Below, in pieces: positions 21,868 through 31,627 of a stretch of 37,202 nucleotides of DNA. This DNA is from Chara braunii (Eukaryota > Streptophyta > Charophyceae > Charales > Characeae): positions 641,758 through 678,959 of the forward strand of contig BFEA01000378.1 in assembly GCA_003427395.1 (NCBI GenBank), given 5' to 3'. The translations under genes were made by a program, and so were the position numbers. The notes below the pieces were generated by a model, which saw nothing but the letters and a program-made list of their open reading frames with translations, did not search any database and was not told where the DNA came from. Every line of letters begins with the position of its first letter. Positions within the stretch are counted from its first letter, which is position 1.

Positions 21868-22051
21868 TCCACATAAGCAGTATAAAGTCAGGTTCGCTTA
21901 TCAGGAACCAGAGGACGACCTATGGTTCACAAGAACTGAGCTGTTACAAATCGCTCACAATCCATGCCTATGACAGGGAAAGGAAGGGTAAAGGTCCTGC
22001 CTTGCAATACGATATTCTCGGAGGACCTCGAATTTAGGCCGGCGGGAGTGA
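21868..22051 (+). pseudogene. pol: Element D: end of Pol, chromodomain-like
   Basis: PHKQYKVRFAYQEPEDDLWF and TRTELL match the C-terminus of element E (PQKQHKVRFSYQEPEDD, WFTRTELL). A stop at about 21971 ends the frame. Homology continues at the DNA level through GGACCTCGAATTTAGGCCGG to GGCGGG, the last bases before the LTR in E. The pattern of hydrophobic strands followed by W-x2-R-x2-L fits the degenerate chromodomain of chromoviruses. Only the last 60 or so codons remain. Confidence 0.75.
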
Positions 22052-23095
22052 GACGGTTCTCACCTACAGCAGTGACAGATGCAAAACCCAGGGCTCGATC
22101 CCTAGACTTAACCCCCCTTACCCGTGTACAATATCCGTTGACCTGTGTGTTTGCACCCGCGACCTGCTCCCTGAAAGTCGTATGGTCGGTTGTTGTACAT
22201 AGTGTGGTCGCGAGGTTTTGACTCGTAGACCTTAGATTAGGAAGTCATAGGGTTTAGTATAGGTCGTATCTGTTACAGTTCCGAAAGTGTGGTCGCGAGG
22301 TTTTGACCCATAGACCTTAGATTAGGAAGTCATAGGGTTTACTATAGGTCGTATCTGTTACAGTTTCGAAAGGTCCAGTCCATGACCTTCTAGAAGCTCT
22401 ATAACTGACTCTCCATAGGTCATTGGGGTCAGTCCGCGGCACAGTCAGCAAAGGGCAGTCTAGTCCTACCTAGTCCAGTCAGCGGTACCCAGTCCCAGGT
22501 TGCCCCTTGTCCAGTCAGCAGGTATCATGTGGGACTCTATACATCTCGGGCCCAGGGTCGAAGGGCAGACCAATGACGATAGGAAGTATAAATTAAGTGG
22601 CAGCGTCAAGTCATGGATTCGTTATGCCTGTGAGCCGTGCGGAAGCGCTGTCGGAGCGTCTTGTGCTACGGAGGTCTGCAGGTGCCCGAGGGAGAAGAGG
22701 GCTAAGAGGAGGAAGATGCGGCCATAGCCACAAGTTAGTAGGAGGAGTTAGACAACAGCCATAACTGCCCGTAGGTTAGTAGTAGGAAGTGTTTGTATGT
22801 TGAGTGTGTGTGTGTGCGGGATGTTCAGGGTGATCCTAGTGTGAGTAGGTGTGTGCGAACAAGTTGCTGGTGGATACAGTTGATCGAGTGGGAAGCTTTG
22901 TACGGCGCAAGGGGCCATAGCCATTCGAGACAAGTTTGAATCTGAGTTGTGTGCCTGGCCACGTCTTATCTCTAAGCTTTGTGTGGGCGCAATGCGCCAA
23001 GTCTGTTCGTCATTTGTTTGCACGCATGCTGAAGCGAGTGAAGTCGAGTCTGATTGCAAATGGCTGCACGTTGCCTCTTTATTTTTATCGGGTCG
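22052..23095 (+). mobile_element. Element D: 3' LTR
   Basis: This is colinear with the 5' LTR of element E: CAGGGCTCGATCCCTAG near its start, a TATAAAT box at 22587-22593, CGGAAGCGCTG near 22640, CAGGGTGATCC near 22825 and GAGTCTGATTGCA ending at 23058. It follows the end of Pol, so it is the 3' LTR of copy D. A unique 85-bp duplication lies inside it (22201 and 22286, starting AGTGTGGTCGCGAGG). The exact right end is uncertain (23058 to about 23100), because an ATCGG-x-GCAGGT string after the CA is also found after the E LTR. Confidence 0.75.
22587..22593 (+). promoter_or_regulatory. LTR TATA box (element D)
   Basis: TATAAAT in a conserved GAAGTATAAATYAAG context shared with the LTR of element E. 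Confidence 0.6.
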
Positions 23096-23124
23096 CAGGT
23101 GGTCTGGTCTGCCCCAGCCCTGGG

Positions 23125-23235
23125 CCAAACTACGTGGGCCTGAATGGCCCAAACCGCGTGGGCCTAGGGGCCCCAAACCGCGTGGGCTTGGGCCCCCAAA
23201 CCATGTGGGCCTGATAGGCCCAAACCACGTGGGAC
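23125..23235. repeat. 24-bp minisatellite, five units, G-box-like
   Basis: CCAAAC starts at 23125, 23149, 23173, 23196 and 23220. Each unit reads CCAAACYNYGTGGG, with GGCC words between. The last unit contains the perfect palindrome CCACGTGG and the others are one or two bases from it. Confidence 0.9.
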
Positions 23236-23249
23236 GCCCATTGGTACTT

Positions 23250-23578
23250 GCTGACTGTGCAGGGTGGACCGTCTGACTTCTTGACTCAGACATGGTAGGC
23301 TGGGTCTACGGCCTTCTAGGAGCCTATAGACTAACTAAGCGTAATGGTATCATGCTAAACTGCTAACACGAAGATCTATGGATCAAGACCTACCGACAAA
23401 TGAACACCCTACTAACTAACCTACAGGGTTTAAGGACAAGGCGCGGGTTCAAATCTCACATAGAGCTACAGGGTCATTGTACAGGGTTAGAGGGAGGTGT
23501 AGGGATGGAGTCCTAATGTCTGCAACTGTTGGGTGACCGGGTGAAACCGTTTCAGGGAAGTTGTGGTGATATGTTATA

Positions 23579-23612
<34 letters not shown>

Positions 23613-24446
23613 ACTGGTACTTGCTAACTGTGCAGGGTGAACCGGCTGACTTCTTGACTCGGACATTGTAGGTTGGGTCTACGACCTTCTAGAAGCCTAC
23701 AGACTGACTAACTTAGCCTAACGGTATCATGCTAAACTGCTAACACGAAGATCTATGGATCAAGACCTACCGATAGACTAACGACCCTACTAACTAACCT
23801 ACAGGGTTTAAGGACAGGGCGTGGGTTCAAATCTCACATAGAGCTACAGGGTCATTGTACAGGGTTAGCGGGATAGGTGTAGGGATCAAGTCCGCTGGGT
23901 CTACAACCTTCTAGAAGCGTACGGACTGACTAACTAAGCCTAACGGTATCATGCTAAACTGCTAACACAAAGATCTATGGATCAAGACCTACCGATAGAC
24001 TAACGACCCTACTAACTAACCTACANGGTTTAAGGACAGGNCGTGGGTTCAAATCTCACATAGAGCTACAGGGTCATTGTACAGGGTTAGCGGGATAGGT
24101 GTAGGGATCAAGTCCGCTGGGTCTACNACCTTCTAGAAGNGTACGGACTGACTAACTAAGCCTAACGGTATCATGCTAAACTGCTAACACAAAGATCTAT
24201 GGATCAAGACCTACCGATAGACTAACGACCCTACTAACTAACCTACAGGGTTTAAGGACAGGGTGTGGGTTCAAATCTCACATAGAGCTACAGGGTCATC
24301 GTACAGGGTTAGGGGGATAGGTGTAGGGATCATGTCCTAATGTCTGCAACTGTCCGGTGGCTGGGTGAAATCGTTTCAGGGAAGTTGTGGTGATATTTTA
24401 TAAGACCACACACACACACGCACACGCACACTCACACACACACACA
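23250..24446 (+). mobile_element. SINE-like array with tRNA-like T arm and 222-bp triplication
   Basis: A first copy (about 23250-23612) and a second, longer copy (about 23613-24446) both start GGTACTTGCT(G/A)ACTGTGCAGG and end GGGAAGTTGTGGTGATAT followed by a (CA)n tail. Within the second, a 222-bp core is present three times (GGTATCATGC at 23723, 23945, 24167; single at 23346). Each core has TTAGCCTAACGG-like sequence, resembling a pol III A box, and about 100 bases later GTGGGTTCAAATCTCAC, which folds as a tRNA T arm and fits a B box; it resembles the 3' half of plant tRNA-Leu. These features suggest a tRNA-derived retroposon. A satellite-like array is the alternative. Confidence 0.65.
23578..23612. 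repeat. CA microsatellite ending the first SINE-like copy
   Basis: An (AC)n run with two GCAC interruptions. A similar run at 24404-24446 ends the second copy. Confidence 0.95.
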
Positions 24447-24483
24447 CTAATAAAATATACATATGGCCGGTGCCCACCTCAGG

Positions 24484-24680
24484 GTATCAGTTGTTGGGCA
24501 GTCGTTGATGCTTAATCACAGCCGGGGTTAAGGTGGATTATCACTTACAGTGTAATCAGTTAGGGGGTGTTGAGGGTTCAACCTCCTGATGAGTCGGCAA
24601 AACTCCGATGAAACAGTTTGTCACAGCCCCTCGTTTGTTGTCCTCTTCTCCCTCTCTGCCTACGTTTTACCGGGCAGCTC
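24484..24680 (+). ncRNA. Hammerhead ribozyme unit 1
   Basis: The conserved core is complete. CTGATGA (24586-24592) is followed by stem II GTCGG/CCGAT (24593-24597, 24605-24609, loop CAAAACT) and GAAA (24610-24613). Before CTGATGA, stem I GAGG/CCTC (24572-24575, 24582-24585, loop GTTCAA) follows the TT (24570-24571) expected at the cleavage position. Stem III is very short (T24570-A24613, G24569-C24614, T24568-A24615), as in type III hammerheads of plant retrozymes, which act best as dimers. Predicted self-cleavage is after 24571. A 9-bp hairpin with one bulge (24536-24557) lies just upstream and is repeated in unit 2. The activity is inferred, not shown. Confidence 0.8.
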
Positions 24681-24893
24681 GTATCAGTTGTCGGGCAGTC
24701 GATGCTGCTTAACCAGAACCTCTTAACCACAACCGGGTTAAGTTGGATTATCACTTACAGTGTAATCAGTTAGGGGATTCTGCAGACCATTGAGGGTTCA
24801 GCCTCCTGATGAGTCGGTGAAACTCCCACGAAACAGTTTGTCACAGCCCCTCGTTTGTTGTCCTCTCTCCCTCTCTGCCTACGGTTTGCCTAG
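24681..24893 (+). ncRNA. Hammerhead ribozyme unit 2, slightly degraded
   Basis: This is a direct repeat of unit 1 (GTATCAGTTG at 24484 and 24681). CTGATGA lies at 24806-24812, 220 bases after the first. GAAA is at 24830-24833, stem I GAGG/CCTC is kept, and stem II GTCGG/CCCAC (24813-24817, 24825-24829) has one C-C mismatch. Stem III pairing is poorer than in unit 1 (A24789 faces C24834). An extra ATTCTGCAGACCA-like stretch precedes it. Core bases are all conserved, so weak or dimer-dependent activity is possible. Confidence 0.72.
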
Positions 24894-24931
24894 CAAAAAA
24901 AAATATAAATAAATAAATAAATAAATAAATT
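24894..24931. repeat. A-rich (TAAA)n tail after the hammerhead units
   Basis: A run of A followed by eight or so TAAA units directly abuts unit 2. Its position suits the 3' tail of a retroposed RNA. Confidence 0.85.
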
Positions 24932-25533
24932 TGCAACCCTGTGCCATCATAGAGTAGTCTGTTCCAGCGGTGAATGTTTAGAATTCTGTGAAGTTCGTCA
25001 TTCACCTCTCCCCTGCCGTTCGGTGCCCCGTACTCCTATAGAACTCCGCCCTCTATCCCTTTCCCTCCACCCTCCCCGCCACTCCCTTTGTGCTACTAAT
25101 GAATACATACGAATGAGCATCGTTAAGAGAACAGACGATATGAAGATCAGAAATGAAATGAACGGAAGTAAGAAGATGAAGGACGGACACAAAGACGAAG
25201 TATAAGCTGAAGGTCTGAAGTGAAATGAACAGGAGTATGAAGGTCTGAAGAGAAGTACACAGGAGCATACCTTCCCTTTTTTCTGCCTCCTGAAATGACT
25301 TGCAAGTGGGTCGTGAAGGCACACGGGGATGTGGGCATGTGGCAGCCTTGTACGCAAGAGGCACAGTAAGAGGGGAGCTGCAAGAACAAATGGAAGGGGT
25401 ACCCCAAGGACAACCAAATTATTATAAATTTGCTTTAATATGTTGGGCTGTCTCATCTCAAATGCTCTTGTTGTCTACAATAGGACAAAGACTGCTTTGA
25501 TTCTGAATATATGCATCGGGGTGCAATTGGGGC
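24932..25533. other. Gene-free stretch with short imperfect repeats
   Basis: No gene is recognised. AAGGTCTGAAGWGAARTRMAC-like units of about 35 bp repeat between 25140 and 25268. Confidence 0.5.
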
Positions 25534-26753
25534 TGTTGTGAGGAAAATCTATAACACACACAAACAAACAAACAAACAAACAAACAAACAAACAAAAACA
25601 CGGACTGAGAACACTGCTGATTTCTGAGTTTTGCCGCTGGAGTTTCTGCTTTGGTGAGGTTCCCGCTTTTTGCTTAGTTTCTAAGTCTGTGTGTGTGCGT
25701 GCTTGCCGCTTCGTGTGCCTCTGTCTGAGTGTGTGTGTGGCAGGCCAGGGCACATGTTTGTTTGGGAGGCCCGAGGGACCGGTACTTTGAGGGTTGCAGC
25801 TGGGAAACACTCAAGTGGCCAATGGGGTAGCTTAGGGGCACACTCAAGTAGTGGTAGGCTAGGCGCGTAGTAAGTAGCGGCAGGCTGAGTAGAAGAAGAC
25901 AAAAAGTTAGTACCTTTAGAGGCCGTGTGAATTTTAGAGAGTCCGGTAGGCCTAGGTCTAGGTACCAGTCCTGGAGTCTGAGTCTAGGGCCTGAAGCGGA
26001 CGATATCAGATCTGCAATGATGTTCCTCTCTGGAAGGGAGGAGGTACTGGTTGCTTGGAGGCCGCCGCTATATCTTTAGGAGGAGCGAGTAGCTCCTCCT
26101 CATTTGCGCTAGTGTGGAGCGCTGGGAGGAGCGCCAGGCCATCCACCTTGGCTATGGTGGACTGGTCCAGGTAGGAGGAGGAGGAACAAGGTGACTAGCA
26201 AGGAGAGTGGCCAGGGGTACTTACCTGGCTATGGTGGACGCCATCTTTATCTCGTTGGTAGGCGCTGCATCTGGAAGGCCTAAAGTGGGTTAGCACTGCA
26301 TCAAGAAGGCTTCAGGGAAGAGTCAGGCATGGTGGCCCGAGGTGTAGAAGACATAGCGGCTTTTGCATTGTCTTTTGAACATCTGGGCAGGGCCCCTAGT
26401 AGCCGGCCATATCCATCACCTGTCCAAGGTGGAGGAAGGTGGAGATCACGGCTATGGTGGACCTCTTGGTGTCCTGGCAGTAAGAGAGAGATTCGTCCAT
26501 TGGTTCTGGTTCAGCCCTCCATTGTTATTATTATTGTTTATTGTAATAAGGGGGGAGATAAGGAGGAGGAGATTGATTGGCAAGTGAAGGGGGATTCGTA
26601 ATTGGTCTTTTGCTGGTGTGCATTTTGTTTTTCTTCTTTCCTTCTTCTTCTTCCTTTGTCTCGTTCTCCTCTCAATTCTTTCGTTTCTTTTGCAATTGGG
26701 TGGCATTGTCTCTCCTTGTGTATTTGCATTTCGGAATCGGCCATGATAATAAC
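25534..26753 (+). mobile_element. LTR-like direct repeat, copy 1
   Basis: It starts TGTTGTGAGGA and ends CATGATAATAAC. The whole length is colinear with 28673-29968: shared blocks include GCTGATTTCTGAGTTTTGCC, AACACTCAAGT, TCTGCAATGATGTT, GGGAGGAGGTAC and GGTACTTACCTGGCTATGG. A (CAAA)n microsatellite lies near the start (25556-25597). The terminal bases are diverged. It could be one LTR of an element whose other LTR is copy 2, or a solo LTR. No primer site or coding region was recognised beside it. Confidence 0.6.
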
Positions 26754-26757
26754 TTAT

Positions 26758-27120
26758 CTACATATGTTCATACGTACGTACGGACCTACCTACCTACCGA
26801 CCTACACCCACCCACCAACCTACCCACCCGTCTATCGACCTACTCTCCCACTTACATATCTACCTAGTTACCTTCCTAGGTACTGACCTACCTCCCCATG
26901 CAGCTGCCTACCCACCGACCCACCGCCTGCCCACCTACCTACCCGCCTACCTACCCACCTACCTACCTACCTACCCACCTACCTACCTACACCTACCTAC
27001 CTACACCTACCTACCCACCCACCTACCAACTACCCCACACCTACCCATCGACCTACCGACCCCACCTACCCAACCTACTTTCCCATCCACCTACCCACCT
27101 ACCCACCTACCTACCTATGC
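26758..27120. repeat. (CCTA)n-rich microsatellite
   Basis: About 360 bases of CCTA, CCCA and CCGA tetramers. Open frames over it encode only Tyr/Pro/Thr repeats and are not genes. Confidence 0.95.
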
Positions 27121-27192
27121 CTTCAATGTTCAGCTGCATGCGAAATTGAGGGAATTCCTTTCCTAGGTGGCAGTACCTGGAAACTGAACCAT

Positions 27193-27224
27193 CCACTGAA
27201 CCAGACTAGAACCTGGTTCAGTGG
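27193..27224. other. 12-bp perfect hairpin
   Basis: CCACTGAACCAG and CTGGTTCAGTGG are separated by eight bases. Between 27125 and 27554 there is otherwise only a purine-rich GACA/GAGA low-complexity stretch (27420-27540). Confidence 0.6.
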
Positions 27225-27554
27225 TCAGCTAGCTGGATTCAGGCTCGCGAGACCTGAGAAGGCAGAACTTTTCCACCTGGATACCGGGAGGCCCGAACTT
27301 TTCTGCAGAGATGCTGGCTTTTTGCAGCACCAAACATTTTCTGCAGATTAAACTAGGAATGGCCCTTTCCAGCAGATGGCCTCAATATTATTATCGTGGG
27401 GCTGTGCTGGTTGCATTTGCATGTATAGGAGGAGAGAGCGAGGGAGGTTGACAGATGCATAGAGAGGCAGACGGAGAGAGAAACTGACAGACAGACACAG
27501 AGGCAGAGGCAGGCAGGCAGACAGACAGAGAGGCGTGGGAAGAGGGGGATGGGG

Positions 27555-27763
27555 TTAAACCACCAGTACTTGGCCCAGCTATTGGCCGCGGCGCTTTCCC
27601 ATTAACGCACCGCGGCATTCGGGCTTCGGCCTACCGGACCGCATTGGCTGGAGGCCACAGCCAAAATGAAAACAAAAAAGACCGACGGCGGTTCGGTAGG
27701 ACTTGGCGCACAGGGGGCTGGGAGGCTCGGCTTTGGTAGCTGGGCCAAGTACTGGTGGTTTAA
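27555..27763. mobile_element. TTAA-flanked 201-bp MITE
   Basis: TTAA at 27555-27558 and 27760-27763 flank a 201-bp element whose ends are a perfect 23-bp inverted repeat starting ACCACCAGTACTTGGCC. The first 11 bases equal the termini of the 806-bp element at 15.4 kb and the one-ended copy at 9.4 kb. It is too short to code. The interior has AAAATGAAAACAAAAAAGA, shared in type with the other copies. Confidence 0.85.
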
Positions 27764-28672
27764 ATGCCAGTTTTCTTCCCATGGTTTTGTATATGAGGAG
27801 GTACCGCACTTGTCATGGATAAGCACTTTTGATATGCTTGCCTATGCTGCAACATCGAACAGAGCAAGGACTTCAGAGCAGTGCGGGTGAAATCAGGAGG
27901 AGGTGTGTAATGAAATGACGGCGTTCCTTGGTCTTTCCTGTCCAGGTAGCACCGCGACTGATGAAGCGGGTTGATCGAAGCTGGAGCATGGGGCTTGCCA
28001 CAAATCTATCTGATCCAAAGTACGCAGAGAATCCTCACTATTGGGGAAATGTGCTGCAATCAACGTACGTATATTCTCAAGAAAATCAATGAATCACTAC
28101 AAAGCATTACTCCCGTATTTCTAATGCTTCACTGCTACACAGTGGTCCCCACAATGGTGAATGCATCGGCTGGCACCTTGTGTCTGTCATGCGAGAAATT
28201 AATGTCTGTGGTGAAGCCAATGTCTCCAATGAAATCAATGCTGGTGGTGCAGTTCATTGCCAAGAATTGAATGCTGTAATGTCAGTATTACACATACGAA
28301 GTTAGAAATTTGAGGATCTGTTCTGTGAACCTTCCTTTTCAACTAACAGTTTCAAACTTCCACATATAAAGATGCAATTTGAGGATCTATTTTCTGAACC
28401 CTCCTCAAGTAACAGGATGGAGTTTGAAAGTTGAGGATCTAGTACTCTAAACCTTCCTTCTCAACTCCAGTTAAAAATTTGAGTATGAATTTTCTGAACT
28501 TTCCTTCTCAACTTGAGCTTGTCAGATTTCCATAAAGCGCTCACAGCCGACGTCTGGTACTCCCATCCTGAAAGTCATGCAGGACTATCTTGCAAAGTAT
28601 TGGTTGGTGGTGGAAAGATCTTGGCAGCGTTGGTAGCAGAAGCAGTTCTTCTGAAAATTTGACAGAAGGTAC
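27764..28672. other. Gene-free stretch with a four-unit repeat
   Basis: TTTGAGGATCTRTTYTCTGA-like units, each followed by CCTTCCTTCTCAACT-like sequence, begin near 28308, 28377, 28429 and 28477 (spacings 69, 52, 48). A 99-codon frame at 27971-28270 has no recognisable domain and I do not call it a gene. Confidence 0.5.
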
Positions 28673-29968
28673 TGTTGTGATGACCCGTCCATACGTGGAC
28701 TGAAACACACAGCTGATTTCTGAGTTTTGCCCATAGACTGAATGCCCTGCTGAGTTTCCCGCTTGCTACTAAGTCTGTGTGTGCACGCTTGCTGGACTGC
28801 ATGTCTGTCTGAGTGCTGGATGGCTTGAGTGTGTGTGTGACCATGCCTGTCTGAGTGTTGGTTGGCCTGGGTGTGTGTGTGACCGTGCCTGTCTGAGTGC
28901 TGGTTGGCANGAGTATGTGTGTGGCCCGTCAGGGCACTTGCTCGTTCGTTGGGCCCTCAGGGCCGGTACTTACCTGTGGCCGTGACATTGAGGGGTTGCA
29001 GCGGGGGAAAAACACTCAAGTAGCGGGTAGGCCAGTACCGCACCTGGAAGGGGTAGATGTGCAGGTACCGGAGGCCGAGCAGAACAAGACAAAAGTGGCA
29101 TTTTTAGAGGCCCAGTAGTTGTAGGTTAGGTCTAGGCAGATATCAGTCCAACCAGTCTGGGTCTAGGGCCTGTACGGGCAATATCAGAGTCTGCAATGAT
29201 GTTTCCCTCCGAAAGGGAGGAGGTACCGGTTGCTTGGGAGGCCGAGCGGCCTGGAAGTCACCGCCCAAGAGGCAAAGCAGGCCGCTATATCTTCTGGCCG
29301 CGCGGAGAGTCCGGCCTCTTTTTCGGTGTGCAAGTTTGGCGACACACTGGTGGAGCGCTGGCTGGAGCAGCGCTGCTGGGGAGGAAGGAGGAGGAAGAAG
29401 GAAGGAAGGGGGAGGAGCGCCAGGGGTACTTACCTGGCTATGGTGGCAGCCAACTTCATCACCTTGGTGGGCGCTGCAGCAGGGAGTCCCCAGCTGGGGA
29501 GAGCTACACCAAGAAGCTTTGAGGCAGGGTCAGGCATGGCGGCCTGAGATAGAGCAGCCATAGCTGCTTTGGGTTGTCCTTTGGGCATCTGAGCAGAGCT
29601 CAGTTGTCCGCCATAGCCTCGGCCTATGAGAGTGAAGAGTGGGAGAGGCGGCCATGGCTATGGTGGACCTTAAGTGATACCTGCAGTAGAAGAGGGACTC
29701 AGACATTGATTCTGGATCAGTCATTCAACATTGTACTATTATTTCTTGTATGAATAAGAGAAGGGGGAGATAAGGAGGAGGAGATTGTTGGGCGAAGAAG
29801 AAGAGCCTTGTCATTGTCTTTGCTGGTGTACATCTTCTTCTTCTTCTTTCTTTCTTACTTCTTCTAATCCTCTCTCTCTCCTCTCAAGTTCATTCATTTC
29901 TTTCTGCAATTGGATGGCATTGTACTTTCCGGTGGATGTCTATCTCGAAATTGGCCTGGGTCATAACA
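28673..29968 (+). mobile_element. LTR-like direct repeat, copy 2
   Basis: It starts TGTTGTGATGACC and ends GGTCATAACA, the inverse with a three-base gap, typical of LTR termini. It is colinear with copy 1 at 25534-26753, with an added 42-bp minisatellite of three units (28806, 28848, 28890). The antisense strand carries CAGGTAAGTAC, a perfect 5' splice site, twice. Flanking bases (GGTAC and CTGTC) do not match, so a target duplication is not evident. Confidence 0.65.
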
Positions 29969-30152
29969 CTGTCACTTTTCGTAGAGGAAGAGTTTCATGG
30001 GAAGAGTTATGCATCGACAAGTTACAATGAAGGCAGAAGGGGAGGGAACAGGGGGCAGAAGGAGAGAGTATGTGGAAGGTATTGGCAATGTCCCAGCAGA
30101 TGAAGAGAGGATGGAAGGATCTATATATAGATAGAAGGAGGTAAAAGGTGAA

Positions 30153-31048
30153 ACAGTATTCACCGGTTTGCAGTAGCTGATGCAGATCCCAGGGCTCGAT
30201 CCCTAGTTCCCCACCTTACCTGTGTACAGTATCGGTGTCAACCCGTAGAGTTGAACCTGCGACCTGTAGGACCGCCAGTGGTAGGTTGGATTTCGTAGGT
30301 CACAGGATCTGTCGGGTAGGAGTCTAGACAGTCCAGAGGTCGTAGCTGTAGACTGTCTGAAGGGTCAAGGTCGTAGCTGCTACTTACCTGAAAGGGCAAA
30401 GTCGTAGCTGCTACAGTACCGAAAGGCCAAGATAGAGGTTTCTAGAAGTGGCCTTTCGGAGTCAGCCTACGTTAGACAGAGGCAAGTGGTCAAGTGGTGG
30501 CAGTCCACCNCGTACAGTCAGCAGTCCCAGTCCACCCAGTCCGGTCCAGTNAAGCAAGTACCGTCTGGGACTGTGTGCACCATGGGCCAGGGGTTACAGG
30601 GCAGACCAACGCATCACNGAAGTATAAATCAAGAGGCTGCGCCCAGCCATTCATTCATTCCTGCGGAAGCCATGCGGAAGCGCTGCCACAGCAGCTTGTG
30701 CGAGGAGGTCTGCAGTAGGCCCGAAGACGAAGTGGGCAAGAGTGAAGCAGTGTAGCCATAGCGATAGGTAGCGGCAGCCATANCTGCCATAGCTTAGTGT
30801 AGAGTGCAGTGTGTGTGTACTGTGTGAGTGCTCAGAGTGATGTGCGTGGGACATCCAGGGTGATCCAGAGTGTGAACAGTGAGTAGTTTGGGCGCACAGC
30901 CNCCATAGCCAATTGCAAGAGAACTCTTATCTGGTTGCGATATCTCTGAGTACTGTTTGGGCGCAGGTCGCCAGTTTGCTGTATCGCTGTTTACATGCAT
31001 GAAGAGGGTGTTTGAGTTGAGTCTGATTGCACTGTTATCGGAGCAGGT
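30153..31048 (+). mobile_element. Element E: 5' LTR
   Basis: Its first 97 bases reappear at 37106-37202 with only two differences (at the equivalents of 30164 and 30236). Order: CAGGGCTCGATCCCTAG, GGTCGTAGCTGCTAC repeats, TATAAAT box (30623-30629), GGAAGCGCTGCC, CAGGGTGATCC, and GAGTCTGATTGCA ending at 31031. The right boundary is uncertain between 31031 and about 31048. Five single Ns lie in it. Confidence 0.85.
30623..30629 (+). promoter_or_regulatory. LTR TATA box (element E)
   Basis: TATAAAT in the same GAAGTATAAAT context as in the element D LTR. It presumably drives the genomic transcript, which would start 25-35 bases downstream. Confidence 0.6.
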
Positions 31049-31196
31049 ACCCGCTGTTCCACGCTCGCCGTCGTGCGCAGGGTGAGGTGCCATAGCTGAG
31101 GTGGCCGCTGGAGAAGATAGTCCGCCATAGGGGACCTTCGGTTGAAGAAGCCGCCGCGCACCTGCATCAAGAGGACCACGACGAAGAAGAAGGTTG

Positions 31197-31199
<3 letters not shown>

Positions 31200-31227
<28 letters not shown>

Positions 31228-31330
31228 AGAGATACAAGATTGGGTTATTACCTGCTGCGCTGAAGATACCGCTACGGCGGGAGAGAGAGAGAGAGAGAGA
31301 GATGAGCGATCCAAGATTGGTTGTCACTTA
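31200..31330. repeat. Leader duplication with GA microsatellites
   Basis: Two 77-bp units each have a (GA)n run followed by ATMCAAGATTGG (CAAGAT at 31235 and 31312). They lie in the untranslated leader of element E. Confidence 0.8.
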
Positions 31331-31627
31331 CCTGTGAGGCGAGTTGCATAGTCCAGTGGAGAAGGAAGACAGCGGCCATAGCCGCGGAGCATCAACACAG
31401 GGTACCGAAGGAGAAAGAGAGGGAGGACATAGAAGGAGGGACTGAGGAGAGAGAGAGAAGTGTGGAAGGAGGCTATCAAAGAAGGAGACAGACATAGCTG
31501 GGGGTGCACACAAAAAAAAAAAGGAAATAGCAGAAGAATGACAGTGAGGAAGAAGAAGGTGAAGGAAGGGGAAGAAAGTGACGCGGGTGACGAAGGTGAA
31601 GGTGCCGGCAGCCATAGCCGAGGTGAA

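Noticed and set aside
23713-23840. A genuine tRNA gene in the SINE-like unit
   Set aside because: Only the T arm folds; there is no acceptor stem or cloverleaf and the A-to-B distance is about 100 bases.
26577-27149. Open frames over the CCTA repeat
   Set aside because: They encode only Tyr-Leu-Pro-Thr repeats created by the tetramer microsatellite.
27971-28270. 99-codon frame as a host gene
   Set aside because: No domain, no promoter or intron context, and surrounding DNA is repetitive.
31033-31047. TGTTATCGGAGCAGG after the element E LTR as a tRNA-iMet primer site
   Set aside because: It resembles TGGTATCAGAGC but with several mismatches. A similar string follows the 3' LTR of copy D, where no primer site is expected, so it may belong to the LTR itself.
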